Assembly: GCA_030550235.1 (NCBI GenBank) | Contig: JAUQPU010000003.1 | Span: forward strand, 1 to 64,000 | Reading direction: 5' to 3' | DNA from: Thermoproteota archaeon | Lineage (GTDB): Archaea; Thermoproteota; Nitrososphaeria_A; Caldarchaeales; Calditenuaceae | Length of the DNA: 64,000 nt | Part shown: piece after piece, positions 8,368 to 17,146 of the stretch | Position numbering within the stretch: the stretch's first letter is position 1 | Layout: every line of letters begins with the position of its first letter | Notes under the pieces: generated by a model | What the model saw: the letters and a program-made list of their open reading frames with translations, nothing else | Told to the model about the DNA's origin: nothing | The model's database searches: none | Made by a program: the position numbers and the translations under genes

Positions 8368-9047
8368 GTTTGTACCTCCAGCTGGAGCTTAGGCTCCTCT
8401 TCGCATCCCTCCTTAGGGTCGCGGTACCAATAATCGTCCCTCTCGCACCCCTCGCGCTCAGGTATGCAGGTGTCTTGAGCCAGGATCTGGTCGAGCCCTC
8501 CTTCATCCTGCTCTACCAGTTCCTAGCGATGGCTTATCTTCCCTTGACGACGGGGCTTGTGAGGGGAGGCTGGAGGCTGGCTTGGCTTCTCAGGCCGCCT
8601 GACTCAGCCCTGCTTCTCACCGCCTCATACACAGGGCTTCTAGCAGCGACATCGGCTCTACCTATAGCGGCCTATAGGCTACTGATCCAACTATCAGGGC
8701 CCATGCAACCCGGCGTCCAGGTTATCATTCTTACACTATCGATAGGTATCCTACACCAGTCCCTCGCCCTCCTATGCCTCTCCACGTTGCGTGACATGAC
8801 GGCCGGCTGGGCGGCCCTACTCACATACCAGGCCATCCTCCTCACACTCGCGGCAAACCTGCTAACACAGGGCCTATCCGGGGCCCACCTCATATCCACG
8901 CCTCTCTTCCCAGCCCTCTTAGCCATAGCGCCCCAAGCGCCTCCGGAAGTGCTCTACACCGCCGCAGCCCTCTGCATAGCCTCCTCACTCCTCTTCACAT
9001 ACCTGGCTGCGAGGAGCATCGTTAGGCCGGCTTCTCCCTGGGGATAG
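8364..9047 (+). CDS. Six-helix membrane protein, partner of degenerate ABC ATPase
   Basis: A 227-residue, very hydrophobic protein with about six predicted helices. It starts within the stop of the ATPase-like gene (ATGA overlap), the layout of an ABC-2-type exporter pair. No clear ABC-2 permease signature is visible, so the family assignment rests on context and topology. Because its ATPase partner lacks a P-loop, active export by this pair alone is doubtful. Confidence 0.65.
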   Translation: MSLYLQLELRLLFASLLRVAVPIIVPLAPLALRYAGVLSQDLVEPSFILLYQFLAMAYLPLTTGLVRGGWRLAWLLRPPDSALLLTASYTGLLAATSALPIAAYRLLIQLSGPMQPGVQVIILTLSIGILHQSLALLCLSTLRDMTAGWAALLTYQAILLTLAANLLTQGLSGAHLISTPLFPALLAIAPQAPPEVLYTAAALCIASSLLFTYLAARSIVRPASPWG

Positions 9048-9088
9048 ACCCGGATTTAATAATCGGCTCGTCAGCCGCCTCTAGCGGC

Positions 9089-9976
9089 TTGGCAATACTC
9101 GTCGACCGTAACACGCGTGTCCTTGTCCAGGGGATAACTGGGAGGCAGGGAAGCTTCCACACCGAGCAGATGCTGAGGTATGGGACGAGGGTTGTTGCGG
9201 GGGTCACACCGGGGAAGGGTGGGTCGGAGGTTCATGGCGTGCCGGTCTACGACTCTGTGGAGGAGGCGGTCAGAAGGCACCCGGAGATAAATGCCTCGAT
9301 AATCTTTGTCCCCGCGGCCGGGGCGGTGGATGCCTGCTACGAGGCAATAGAGGCGGGTATAGGGCTGCTTGTCCCGATAACCGAGGGGATACCGACCCAC
9401 TGGACTATGCAGCTGGTCAGGTACGCCTCGCTAAGGGGTGTGAGGATAATTGGGCCGAACACTCCTGGCGTCATATCGCCCGGTGAATGCAAGCTGGGGA
9501 TAATGCCGGGCAGCGTATTCACCCGGGGGCCGGTTGGGATTATCTCGAGGAGCGGGACGCTGACCTATGAGATTGCACAGAACCTGACGGAGAAGGGGAT
9601 AGGCCAGAGCACATGTGTGGGGATAGGTGGAGACGCCATAGTGGGGACAGGCTTCATAGAGATACTTGAGCTTATGGCCAGAGATCCTGATACGCGTTGC
9701 GTGGTCTTGATAGGTGAGATCGGCGGCGATGCTGAGGAGAGGGTTGCAGAGTATGTTGTGAGGGAGAATTATCCTAAGCCCCTGGTTGCGTATGTCGCTG
9801 GTAGGACTGCGCCTCCTGGTAAGAGGATGGGGCATGCCGGCGCGATAATCTCGCTGGGTGTCGGCGACGCCTTGACGAAGATGAGAAGGCTCAGGGAGGC
9901 CGGTGTCAGGGTAGCTGAGACGCCTGGAGAAGTTGCAGCCCTAGTCGAGGAGGCACTTAGGGCCCGGCAGAGATAG
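9089..9976 (+). CDS. sucD: Succinyl-CoA synthetase (ADP-forming) alpha subunit
   Basis: Alpha subunit of succinate-CoA ligase, which interconverts succinyl-CoA and succinate with ATP formation. An N-terminal CoA-binding Rossmann domain begins at [10 protein letters not shown] (12-21). SRSGTLTYE is at 153-161, and the phosphorylated histidine lies in [10 protein letters not shown] (His249). The length, 295 residues, is standard. The beta subunit is not adjacent, which is unusual because sucC and sucD are normally paired; it is presumably elsewhere. The start is TTG at 9089 with a TATA-like ATTTAATAA at about 9054-9062. Confidence 0.93.
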   Translation: MAILVDRNTRVLVQGITGRQGSFHTEQMLRYGTRVVAGVTPGKGGSEVHGVPVYDSVEEAVRRHPEINASIIFVPAAGAVDACYEAIEAGIGLLVPITEGIPTHWTMQLVRYASLRGVRIIGPNTPGVISPGECKLGIMPGSVFTRGPVGIISRSGTLTYEIAQNLTEKGIGQSTCVGIGGDAIVGTGFIEILELMARDPDTRCVVLIGEIGGDAEERVAEYVVRENYPKPLVAYVAGRTAPPGKRMGHAGAIISLGVGDALTKMRRLREAGVRVAETPGEVAALVEEALRARQR

Positions 9977-9977
9977 G

Positions 9978-11135
9978 CTACTTTGAGAGGCTCTCCTCTA
10001 CAATCCCCTCAACGCTAGTGTAGTCGAGCCTCATGCCCTGCTCGTTGAGCGCTCCGCATAGCGCCCTGAGTGAGGCCTTAATCCTCTCAGCGGTCACCAT
10101 GCCCATGCTCCCAATCCTTATCATCCTCCCCTTCATCCTAGCTACACCTACACCCACATGCACACCATACTTCTCAGCCATAATATTCGCGACATCGACG
10201 TCTCGGATGCCCTCAGGCATCTTAACCGCTATGAGTGTTGGAGATCTGAACTCTGGGAGGGGGTATATCTCGAGGCCCAGCTCGCCTAGAGAGCTGTAGA
10301 ATGCTTGGGCCCCCCTTCTATGCCTGTCAACCCACTCATTCAGCCCTGTCTCAAATATCCTGTCTAGGGAGGCATCAAGCCCGTAGAAGAGTGTGACGGC
10401 CGGAGTGTAGGGTGTCTCTCCGCGAGACATGAACTCCCTGTGGAGAGTGAAATCGAAGTAGGTGGGCCTCTTTTTGAGCGACTCAATCTTTTCCCAAGCC
10501 CTCTTTGAGACCGCGACTATGGCGAGGCCCGGGGGCCCGGCGAGGCACTTCTGTGTCCCAGCCACAAGCAAGTCAATACCCATCTCGTCGAAGCTGAAGG
10601 GCACGCCCCCCAGAGAGGTGACGGCGTCCAGAACAAGCAGGGCCCCAGCCCTCCTACACTCGCCCGCAATCTCCTCTATATTCGAGGCCAGGGCCCCGGT
10701 TGATGTCTCGTTATGTACTAGGAGGACCACGTCAACATCCCTATTCTCACTGAGGCCCTTCCTAACATCCTCCACAGTCGGCGCCCTGTTCCAGGGAATC
10801 TCTACGACCACAACGTTCTCGGAGTAGTATCTCGCCGCGGCGGCGAATCGCTCGCCGAACTGCCCAGCGACAAACGCTAAAACCCTGTCACCATCTTCTA
10901 TGACGTTTGAGACGGCGGCCTCTATCCCGCCTGTGGCTGAGCAGGTGAGTAGAAAGACATCCTGCTTTGTGCCTATTATCTTCTTGAGCTTCTCGATGAG
11001 CTGGGTGTGAAATTCTCTAAACTCCCTCCCCCGGTGGTTTATCAGTAGGCTGCCCATGGCCCTGTAGGACTCCTCAGGAATGTCTGTAGGGCCTGGCAGC
11101 ATCAGTATCTCCCGCCAACTTCTACGCGGCTCCAC
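9978..11135 (-). CDS. Class V aminotransferase (alanine-glyoxylate / serine-pyruvate type)
   Basis: PLP enzyme of fold type I that moves an amino group from serine or alanine to glyoxylate or pyruvate. The PLP lysine is K196 in AGTQKCLAGPPG, preceded by the cofactor-binding Asp in LVLDAVTSLGG (about 168-177). The N-terminal LPGPTDIP is typical of this subgroup. The length is 385 residues with a GTG start. It is divergent from a D-2-hydroxyacid dehydrogenase. In archaea lacking SerC such a pair may make phosphoserine, or may handle glyoxylate and hydroxypyruvate; sequence alone does not decide. Confidence 0.88.
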   Translation of the reverse strand: MEPRRSWREILMLPGPTDIPEESYRAMGSLLINHRGREFREFHTQLIEKLKKIIGTKQDVFLLTCSATGGIEAAVSNVIEDGDRVLAFVAGQFGERFAAAARYYSENVVVVEIPWNRAPTVEDVRKGLSENRDVDVVLLVHNETSTGALASNIEEIAGECRRAGALLVLDAVTSLGGVPFSFDEMGIDLLVAGTQKCLAGPPGLAIVAVSKRAWEKIESLKKRPTYFDFTLHREFMSRGETPYTPAVTLFYGLDASLDRIFETGLNEWVDRHRRGAQAFYSSLGELGLEIYPLPEFRSPTLIAVKMPEGIRDVDVANIMAEKYGVHVGVGVARMKGRMIRIGSMGMVTAERIKASLRALCGALNEQGMRLDYTSVEGIVEESLSK

Positions 11136-11225
11136 TCCTCAGCGTTGGAATAGGGCTATAGCGGTATTAATAAACCGTCATTAAGCCAGCTTAATGATAA
11201 AATTAGGGCTGTATCGGCTGAATAC

Positions 11226-12185
11226 TTGTTGGGTGTCGGCGTGGAGAGGGTGTTGATAGCCTGCCCCTTCAGCGAGAAGGGCCTAGAGATGTTGCGCGGG
11301 GCTGGTGTGGAGGTTGACTATAGGCCTAGAATGACACAGGCGGAGCTTGACGAGGCTTATGTAGATTACGACGGCCTCGTGGTCAGAGGGAACCTGCTGG
11401 TCAGGCCTACGCGGGGGAGAGGGAAGCTGAAGGTGATTGTTAGGGCTGGCGCCGGCTTAGATAACATCGCGGTAGAGGAGTTTGCGGGGCTGGGTGTCAA
11501 GGTCTTCAACACTCCAGATGCCGTAGCTGAGTCGGTGGGCGAGTTGGTCATAGGTCTAATGATAAGCCTCTCCAGGGGAATTGTGAAGGCGGCGGCCGCT
11601 CTCTCACGGGGCGAGTGGATGAAGCAGGGCCTCATGGGCCAGGAACTCGCAGGCAAGACCCTCGGCATCATAGGGCTTGGCAGAATAGGCCGCGTAGTCG
11701 CGAGAATAGCCCACGCACTAGGGATGAGGATACTGGTCTACGACATAGTCAGATTCCCGGCTGACCAGCTCGCGCAACTCGGAGCCGAGCAGGTGGGTCT
11801 GGAGAAACTATTATCAGAGTCAGACTACGTAACAATACACACACCACTAACTGAGGAGACGAGGCAGATAATAGGTGAGAGGGAGCTAAGAATGATGAAG
11901 AGGACAGCCTACCTCATCAACACCGCGCGTGGACAGATAGTCGACCAGGAGGCGCTGAAACATGCCCTGAAGGAGGGATGGATTGCAGGCGCGGCCCTCG
12001 ATGTCTTCAAGGAGGAGCCCCCACGCGATATTGAGCTTCTCCAGCTGCCAAACCTAATCCCCACGCCGCACATAGGGGCTCAGACCAGGGAGGCTCAGGA
12101 GAAGGCTGGGCTTGAGGCCGTACAGATTTTAGTAAGGGTGCTCAGGGGGTCAACTGAGGGGCCTCTGGATTATAGGTCTCTTTGA
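11226..12185 (+). CDS. D-2-hydroxyacid dehydrogenase (SerA-like, no ACT domain)
   Basis: NAD-dependent dehydrogenase of the D-3-phosphoglycerate / hydroxypyruvate reductase family. The nucleotide-binding motif is GIIGLGRIG (148-156). The catalytic Arg is in NTARGQIVD, and the His-containing TPHIGAQT lies near residue 285. At 319 residues it ends after the catalytic domain and lacks the ACT regulatory domain of longer SerA proteins. It is divergent from the class V aminotransferase, which suggests serine synthesis or glyoxylate/hydroxypyruvate metabolism. The start is TTG at 11226; a GTG a few codons in is also possible. Confidence 0.87.
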   Translation: MLGVGVERVLIACPFSEKGLEMLRGAGVEVDYRPRMTQAELDEAYVDYDGLVVRGNLLVRPTRGRGKLKVIVRAGAGLDNIAVEEFAGLGVKVFNTPDAVAESVGELVIGLMISLSRGIVKAAAALSRGEWMKQGLMGQELAGKTLGIIGLGRIGRVVARIAHALGMRILVYDIVRFPADQLAQLGAEQVGLEKLLSESDYVTIHTPLTEETRQIIGERELRMMKRTAYLINTARGQIVDQEALKHALKEGWIAGAALDVFKEEPPRDIELLQLPNLIPTPHIGAQTREAQEKAGLEAVQILVRVLRGSTEGPLDYRSL

Positions 12186-12227
12186 GCCGACCTAAATGGA
12201 GGAGTGTAGCGGATACTCGGCTATTGG

Positions 12228-12237
12228 CTTAAATATT
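12228..12237 (+). promoter_or_regulatory. TATA box setting the start of the AbrB-domain membrane protein
   Basis: CTTAAATATT is centred 26 bases before the GTG at 12259. It lies inside the longer open frame that begins at 12196, which argues that the longer start is not used. Confidence 0.6.
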
Positions 12238-12258
12238 CTACGCGACTCCAATAGAAAT

Positions 12259-13755
12259 GTGCCGGTTGCTAGTAGAATCCCGCTCAGAGTCGTGTTTGGG
12301 GCGGCGCTGATAGCCTTGGCGCTAGCTTTGCCTTCAGCCTATGCCCAAGCCTACAACATCACCGTCGAGGACGCGAGGATAAAGGTGAGGCTCTCCTACC
12401 CGCCAGAGGTCGAGATAGGCTCCTGCTTCAACGTCCAGATAGAGGTCACCGCGCTCTCAGCTCTCACCAATCTCTCCCTAAGCCTCAAGATAACCTACTT
12501 CTACGACGGCAACAGCCAGATACTCTACAACAGCGTGCTGATACCCTTAACGAATGTCTCAGGGCCGAGCGTCATACTGTTCAAGAACATAAACCTCTGC
12601 ATACCTACACCAGTGGCCGTAGACCCCTGGATCGAGGCGAAAGTATATGTAAAATACTTCACAGACACCACGCCTGTCGAGATATCGAATACCTTCTACA
12701 TGAGCACAGTGAGACGAGTCTCCTATGAGAGGCTGGCCGCGAGCCTAGCCGAGGCGAATAGAGAGGTCTCAAGGCTACGATCTGAGGTGGCTGATCTCAG
12801 GGCGAGGCTTGATGAGGCCCTTACTCGCAAGAGCGAGTTGGAGGTGAGGGTTGCTGAGCTGACGCAGATTAAGGAGGAGCTGGAGAAGAGGCTGGCTGAG
12901 CTCCAGGATGCAAAGGCCGACCTCGAGAAGCAGCTTTCAGACCTCATGGCCAGATACAGCCAGCTGCTTACAGACGACGCCGCGCTCCAGGAGCGATATA
13001 AGAGCTTAATGGACAACTACGCCCTCCTCCAGAAAAGCTATGAGGAGTTGAGAAGAGACTACGAAACTGTCTCTAGGGACCTGGCATCGACGAGGAGCCT
13101 CTACAGCGAGCTACAGATGAGGCACGACTCCCTCAGGTCCTCTTATGAGGCCTCTGTCAAGACTGTGGGGCAGTTGGAGGGGTCTTTGAAGGAACTTGAG
13201 AGACAGCGCGGGGTCCTCGAGGCGATGCTCGCGCAAGTCACAGGTGAGAGCGGCTTCTTCAAGAACGTGGCCGTCGGGCAGGGAGTGGGGCTTGTCGCTC
13301 TTGGTGGCGTTGCTACGTGGGTGTTGATGAGGAGGAGGGGTAGGGCCGCTGGAATTGTCCAGGCCCCTGCAGCGCCTGCTCCTCAACCGCCCTCGTCTCC
13401 TAGCCCGCCAGCCAGTCCACAGGGCTCAACAACCACCCCCAGCCAGCCCACAACAACTCAGACTACAGCACCAGAGCCAAGACACCCGGTAGAGGAAGCG
13501 CCGGAGAGTGAGGTGGTCCAGAAGGTCATCTCTGGTAGGAGGGTCACAATACCTTCCCGCCTGGCTGAGAGGCTCGGAATAGGGATAGGGGACAGCATAA
13601 AGATAGGGCTGCTGGGAGACAGGCTGATACTTGTGCCGATAAGGGCTAATGGAGCAGCTTATCCACAGCCTGCTGGGCCTGCCTCACAACCTCAACACTC
13701 CTCAGAAACTCGCGTCTCTCAGAATCATCAAGGTCGAGAACGATTACCCGCTTAA
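12259..13755 (+). CDS. Membrane-anchored coiled-coil protein with cytoplasmic AbrB-like domain
   Basis: About 498 residues. In order (numbered from the longer frame at 12196): signal peptide about 28-51 ending ALPSAYAQA, an extracellular beta-rich domain 52-172, a long coiled coil 175-348, one transmembrane helix 357-378 followed by RRRGR, a Pro/Thr-rich linker 385-435, then an AbrB/SpoVT-like swapped-hairpin domain at 440-482 (VISGRRVTIPSRLAERLGI). That last motif is usually DNA-binding or dimerising, here placed on the inner face of the membrane. The final 37 residues read across the 3' end of the convergent mdh gene. The GTG at 12259 is preferred because of the TATA box at 12228-12237. Function unknown. 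Confidence 0.8.
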   Translation: MPVASRIPLRVVFGAALIALALALPSAYAQAYNITVEDARIKVRLSYPPEVEIGSCFNVQIEVTALSALTNLSLSLKITYFYDGNSQILYNSVLIPLTNVSGPSVILFKNINLCIPTPVAVDPWIEAKVYVKYFTDTTPVEISNTFYMSTVRRVSYERLAASLAEANREVSRLRSEVADLRARLDEALTRKSELEVRVAELTQIKEELEKRLAELQDAKADLEKQLSDLMARYSQLLTDDAALQERYKSLMDNYALLQKSYEELRRDYETVSRDLASTRSLYSELQMRHDSLRSSYEASVKTVGQLEGSLKELERQRGVLEAMLAQVTGESGFFKNVAVGQGVGLVALGGVATWVLMRRRGRAAGIVQAPAAPAPQPPSSPSPPASPQGSTTTPSQPTTTQTTAPEPRHPVEEAPESEVVQKVISGRRVTIPSRLAERLGIGIGDSIKIGLLGDRLILVPIRANGAAYPQPAGPASQPQHSSETRVSQNHQGRERLPA

Positions 13756-14581
13756 CGCCGCTGGACCCTAGGACCACAGGAACAACGCTGCAGACACCGT
13801 CTACACCATACTCGCCCCTCAGATAGATACTGGAGGGAATAACGGCGTTCGTATCCCTGAGGATGGCCTCGGCCATAAGCGAAACCCCGGCTCCTGGGGC
13901 GTGGCTCGCCGACCAACCCTTAAGGGATATAACCTCGGCGCCGGCCTTCCTAGTCTTCTCGACAAGCTCCGCTATCTTCTCCTTTGGGAGGAGAGAGGTG
14001 AGGGGCTTGCCTAGCACGTGGGTTAGTCGGGGGAGGAGGACCATGCTGTCGCCGTGCTCGCCGATTATCGGCCCCACGATAGAGGAGCGCGAAACACCCA
14101 GCTCCCTCGCAACCAGATACCTGAACCTTCCGAAGTCCAGCAGGCCGCTAAACCCTACAACCCTCTCCCTCTCAAACCCAGTCTTTTTCAGGGCCACGTA
14201 GGTCATGACGTCAAGGGGGTTTGTGACTACTATGACTCTCGAGCTAGGTGCATACTCCTTAACCTTCTCGGAGACGTCTGAGACTATCGCGGAGTTTTTC
14301 TGGAGAAGATCCATCCTCGTCATGTCGGCCCTCCGCACGACCCCGGCCGTAATCACGACCAAATCCGCGCCCGCCATATCCCTATAGTCGTTCGACCCCG
14401 TGATCTCCACATCCAGGCCGAGTATGGAGGCCATATGTGAGAGGTCGAGCGCCTCACCCTGGGGCAGCCCCTGCACAATATCCAGCAACACGATATCTCC
14501 CAGCCCTTTTAAAGCAATCTGAAGAGCAGCAGAGACTCCAACCCTACCACACCCTACAACACCTATCAGAGGCACACCCAA
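13646..14581 (-). CDS. mdh: Malate dehydrogenase
   Basis: NAD(P)-dependent enzyme of the LDH/MDH superfamily, oxidising malate to oxaloacetate. VVGCGRVG (8-15) binds the nucleotide, and Asp34 in LLDIVQG favours NAD. The substrate loop VVRRADMTRMDLL has Arg rather than Gln at the specificity position, pointing to malate over lactate. Asp149/Arg152 and His176 (IGEHGDSM) are catalytic. The length, 311 residues, is normal. Start is TTG at 14581 or GTG at 14575; an A/T-rich element at about 14597-14608 better fits the GTG. The 3' end overlaps the convergent AbrB-domain gene by 110 bases. Confidence 0.92.
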   Translation of the reverse strand: MGVPLIGVVGCGRVGVSAALQIALKGLGDIVLLDIVQGLPQGEALDLSHMASILGLDVEITGSNDYRDMAGADLVVITAGVVRRADMTRMDLLQKNSAIVSDVSEKVKEYAPSSRVIVVTNPLDVMTYVALKKTGFERERVVGFSGLLDFGRFRYLVARELGVSRSSIVGPIIGEHGDSMVLLPRLTHVLGKPLTSLLPKEKIAELVEKTRKAGAEVISLKGWSASHAPGAGVSLMAEAILRDTNAVIPSSIYLRGEYGVDGVCSVVPVVLGSSGVKRVIVLDLDDSERREFLRSVEVVRQAQQAVDKLLH

Positions 14582-14638
14582 CAGATGCTCAAGGCTCTAA
14601 AAAAGGTATTCTATGAGGCTTACTACACTTCTACTTGG

Positions 14639-15538
14639 ATGTCTGTGACAGCTATCTCGCGGGGCGTATATTTGGTTGATACAGGCGGCCTCAGATTCAA
14701 GAACACGGTCGCTGCCTATGTTGTGGTTGGTGAGAAGTATGCGGCTGTTTTGGACACAGGGTTCAGCTCCTCCTCGCGAAGAGTAGCAGAGGCGATAGCG
14801 AAGATAGGTGCCGCGGATAGGCTCAGATACATAATCCCCACACACGCCCACCTAGACCACTGCGGCGCAACAGGCGACCTGGCGTCCATGTATAAGGGTG
14901 CTGAGGTCTATGCCCACGAGAGGGCTCTTCCCCACCTCCTTAACCCCACCAGGCTACTGGAAAATGTGAAGGCTCTATACGGGGACTATGTCTTCTCCCT
15001 TATGGGCGGTATGAAGCCTGTCGATGAAGAGAGGTCGCATGTGATGCGTGATGGCGCGGAGATAGACTTGGGTGGGCTGACTATACGCTCAATCTACACA
15101 CCAGGCCACGCGCCACACCATCTCTCCCTCCTGCTCATGGAGCCTGGCTACATAGTAACCGGCGACGCAGTCCCATCCAAATACCCATTCACCCAATACT
15201 TCATACCTAACATCGTGCCGCCGAAATACGACCTCAACCAAGCCCTCCAGAGCCTCAAGAAGCTATTCGACCTTGAGCCCCGACTACTCCTCACACCACA
15301 CTACGGCCCAATCCTCCCCTCACACGGCCTCCACGAAAAATACGTCTCAGTAATCACCGAGGCGGTGAAGGCTGCAAGAGAGCTGATCAGCAAGGGTCCC
15401 AGCTTTGATGAGCTAGTCTCAAGGATGGCTGAGGCCATAACAGGCGGTACAGGCCTGGCAGGGCTCCACCCCACAATCCAAACGGCGGTCAAATTTGCTG
15501 CCCTGGCACTCCACCAAACCTACAGCTCATCAACATAG
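14639..15538 (+). CDS. Metallo-beta-lactamase fold hydrolase
   Basis: Zinc- or iron-dependent hydrolase with the motif THAHLDHCG (His, His, Asp, His), a later GHAPHHLSL and a GDAVPSKYPF segment. Substrate unknown; the layout is like glyoxalase-II-type enzymes. A longer frame begins at 14585, only 3 bases from the mdh start on the other strand, leaving no room for two promoters. The ATG at 14639 places the conserved VYLVDTGG region near the N-terminus and is preferred. The 3' end overlaps the convergent phosphatase gene by 19 bases. Confidence 0.82.
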   Translation: MSVTAISRGVYLVDTGGLRFKNTVAAYVVVGEKYAAVLDTGFSSSSRRVAEAIAKIGAADRLRYIIPTHAHLDHCGATGDLASMYKGAEVYAHERALPHLLNPTRLLENVKALYGDYVFSLMGGMKPVDEERSHVMRDGAEIDLGGLTIRSIYTPGHAPHHLSLLLMEPGYIVTGDAVPSKYPFTQYFIPNIVPPKYDLNQALQSLKKLFDLEPRLLLTPHYGPILPSHGLHEKYVSVITEAVKAARELISKGPSFDELVSRMAEAITGGTGLAGLHPTIQTAVKFAALALHQTYSSST

Positions 15539-16344
15539 CGGAAGCCAATACTCCCTGCCCCTATCTCCGCGACCGCGGGCTTGATACCGTAGAACCTGCA
15601 TGAGAAGACTGTATAGAGCTTACCGTCGAAGAGGGCCTCAAACCCCCCCGCTACAGGCTCATGGGATCTGACCAACACCCCACACCCACTCGCCTCTAGG
15701 AACTTTTCAAGAGCCCTACGCCCAAACACCCTCGCATATCCACCGCGCGGGCTGGGCCCAAACCACTCCAGCCCCTCCCTAGGGTCATTCCATAGGGCTT
15801 GAAACACGACCTCATCCTCCAAGTCCTCCCCCTGCTTGCCGCGCGAGGCAACATCCCAGATGGAGGCCGCAGCCTCAGGGACACCTCCATGCACCAGTAT
15901 AACCGACCTGTTAAGCACCCCAGCGATGGGTAGGGTGGAGTAGAGCCTTGTGAAGATGCCGTAGGCTCCGGAGCCGAGCCTCCTAGACACAGCGTCGTAG
16001 AAGCCGTAGTACATGTTCATCTCCCTCGTCTCATGGTTCCCTCTCAGAAGGAGTATCCGGTCAGGCTCGCTAATCTTGGCCTCAAGCAGCCTGACCATGT
16101 TCTCTATCTGGTAGGGGCCCCTGTCCACGTAGTCGCCCAGAAAAACTATCACTCCCCGCCCAACCCTCTCCAAGACGAGCTCACTGGTCTCTAGGTCGCC
16201 GTGAGTGTCACCGACAACCGCCGCGCCCTTAGCATCAATCTCTAGGACAGGCTTCTCAGCCGAGAGTATGGGGAGGGCCTCCTCCACAATCCGCCTAACA
16301 TGGCTGAGACTCAGAGACAACTCTTCAGAGTAACTACCAGCCAC
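15520..16344 (-). CDS. PPP-family serine/threonine protein phosphatase
   Basis: Metallophosphatase of the PP1/PP2A-like family. All core metal-binding motifs are present: GDTHGD (45-50), GDYVDRG (70-76), RGNHE (101-105), the HGG motif in ILVHGGVPE (about 150-158) and RSHEP near 226. At 274 residues it is a bare catalytic domain. PPP phosphatases are found in some archaea and remove phosphate from Ser/Thr. The neighbours do not reveal a target. The downstream end overlaps the metallo-beta-lactamase-fold gene. Confidence 0.92.
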   Translation of the reverse strand: MAGSYSEELSLSLSHVRRIVEEALPILSAEKPVLEIDAKGAAVVGDTHGDLETSELVLERVGRGVIVFLGDYVDRGPYQIENMVRLLEAKISEPDRILLLRGNHETREMNMYYGFYDAVSRRLGSGAYGIFTRLYSTLPIAGVLNRSVILVHGGVPEAAASIWDVASRGKQGEDLEDEVVFQALWNDPREGLEWFGPSPRGGYARVFGRRALEKFLEASGCGVLVRSHEPVAGGFEALFDGKLYTVFSCRFYGIKPAVAEIGAGSIGFRYVDEL

Positions 16345-16385
16345 TCCACTATTTCTGGTTTAAAACAACTTGGGGAAGAGTAGCG

Positions 16386-16502
16386 CTATACCGGTCTTCC
16401 ACACTTGCCGCAGTATTTGTCCTCTGGTTGGAGCGGGTTTCCACAGTAGCCGCAGAACCTGCCTGCCTGGGGCGGCGCTGGCGTGGCCTTAGGCGCGGGG
16501 GG
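16386..16502 (-). pseudogene. Zinc-ribbon tail split off from the DUF4013 gene by a frameshift
   Basis: In the reading frame next to that of DUF4013, the minus strand encodes a Pro/Ala linker and then FCGYCGNPLQPEDKYCGKCG, a classic four-Cys zinc ribbon, ending in TAG at 16386-16388. There is no start codon of its own in a sensible place. Removing one base from the run of six C (minus strand; 16497-16502) joins the DUF4013 frame to this tail without a stop, giving a protein of about 251 residues. The sister gene upstream (17147-17479) also ends in a zinc ribbon. Confidence 0.75.
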
Positions 16503-17142
16503 CTGCCGACTCGTAGGTGTATGCGGCTGACCTTCCCATAAAGACTAGGAAGACCGGCGAGATTATCAGGGTTATAAGCCATCCTATGAAGGGTATGAAG
16601 GATAGCCCAGCCAGTATCAGCCCAATCACAAATATTATAACTATCCATAGTATGTATGTGGGCCAGCCTATAGCTCTGATTCTAGATAATATCTGGTTGA
16701 AATCGAACGCGGCACCCAGCCTCCCAGTCTTAGCCATGTGAGCTATCGCCATAATCCATATAATCATTATGAAGAATGCAAGGATAAACCCTATTACCAC
16801 CAGCGTAGCGCTGATGGCTGCTAACCCTATAAAAAACGGGGAAAAGGAGCCTACGATAGATGCACTTATCCCTAAGGCCGCATAAACCACCGGCACTATC
16901 ATGTAGACAAGTGTTACGACAAAGACCTTGGCCCCATCAACCCAGAGCTCTCCATACTTCTCAAGTGGTGGTGGAGAAGTGTTTCTGGGCGACTCCCTAA
17001 TCACCCTCACAAAGTATCCGAACGTGATGAAGTTTACTATTGGTATAATGCTTAAGACTATCAGTATCGCGAGCCTTCCCAAGTCACTAAGCAGCTTAGC
17101 AGCATAATTGTAGGCGTCCCTTAAGTTATCCTCAAGCCTCAC
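16489..17142 (-). CDS. DUF4013 membrane protein (C-terminus cut by a frameshift)
   Basis: The 217-residue polytopic membrane protein matches the DUF4013 family: an amphipathic N-terminus (DNLRDAYNYA), then about six helices with glycine-rich segments such as TFGYFVRVIRESP. Function of the family is unknown. It lies 4 bases downstream of a PRC-barrel/zinc-ribbon gene, so they are co-transcribed. The stop at 16489-16491 appears to come from an extra C in a six-C run; without it the protein would continue into a zinc ribbon. This may be a real mutation, slippage or a sequencing error. Confidence 0.8.
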   Translation of the reverse strand: MRLEDNLRDAYNYAAKLLSDLGRLAILIVLSIIPIVNFITFGYFVRVIRESPRNTSPPPLEKYGELWVDGAKVFVVTLVYMIVPVVYAALGISASIVGSFSPFFIGLAAISATLVVIGFILAFFIMIIWIMAIAHMAKTGRLGAAFDFNQILSRIRAIGWPTYILWIVIIFVIGLILAGLSFIPFIGWLITLIISPVFLVFMGRSAAYTYESAAPRA

Positions 17143-17146
17143 ATTC

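Noticed and set aside
16349-16648. 99-codon frame overlapping the end of DUF4013
   Set aside because: A third reading frame with no domain pattern; the zinc ribbon lies in another frame, which is the one that fits a single-base indel.
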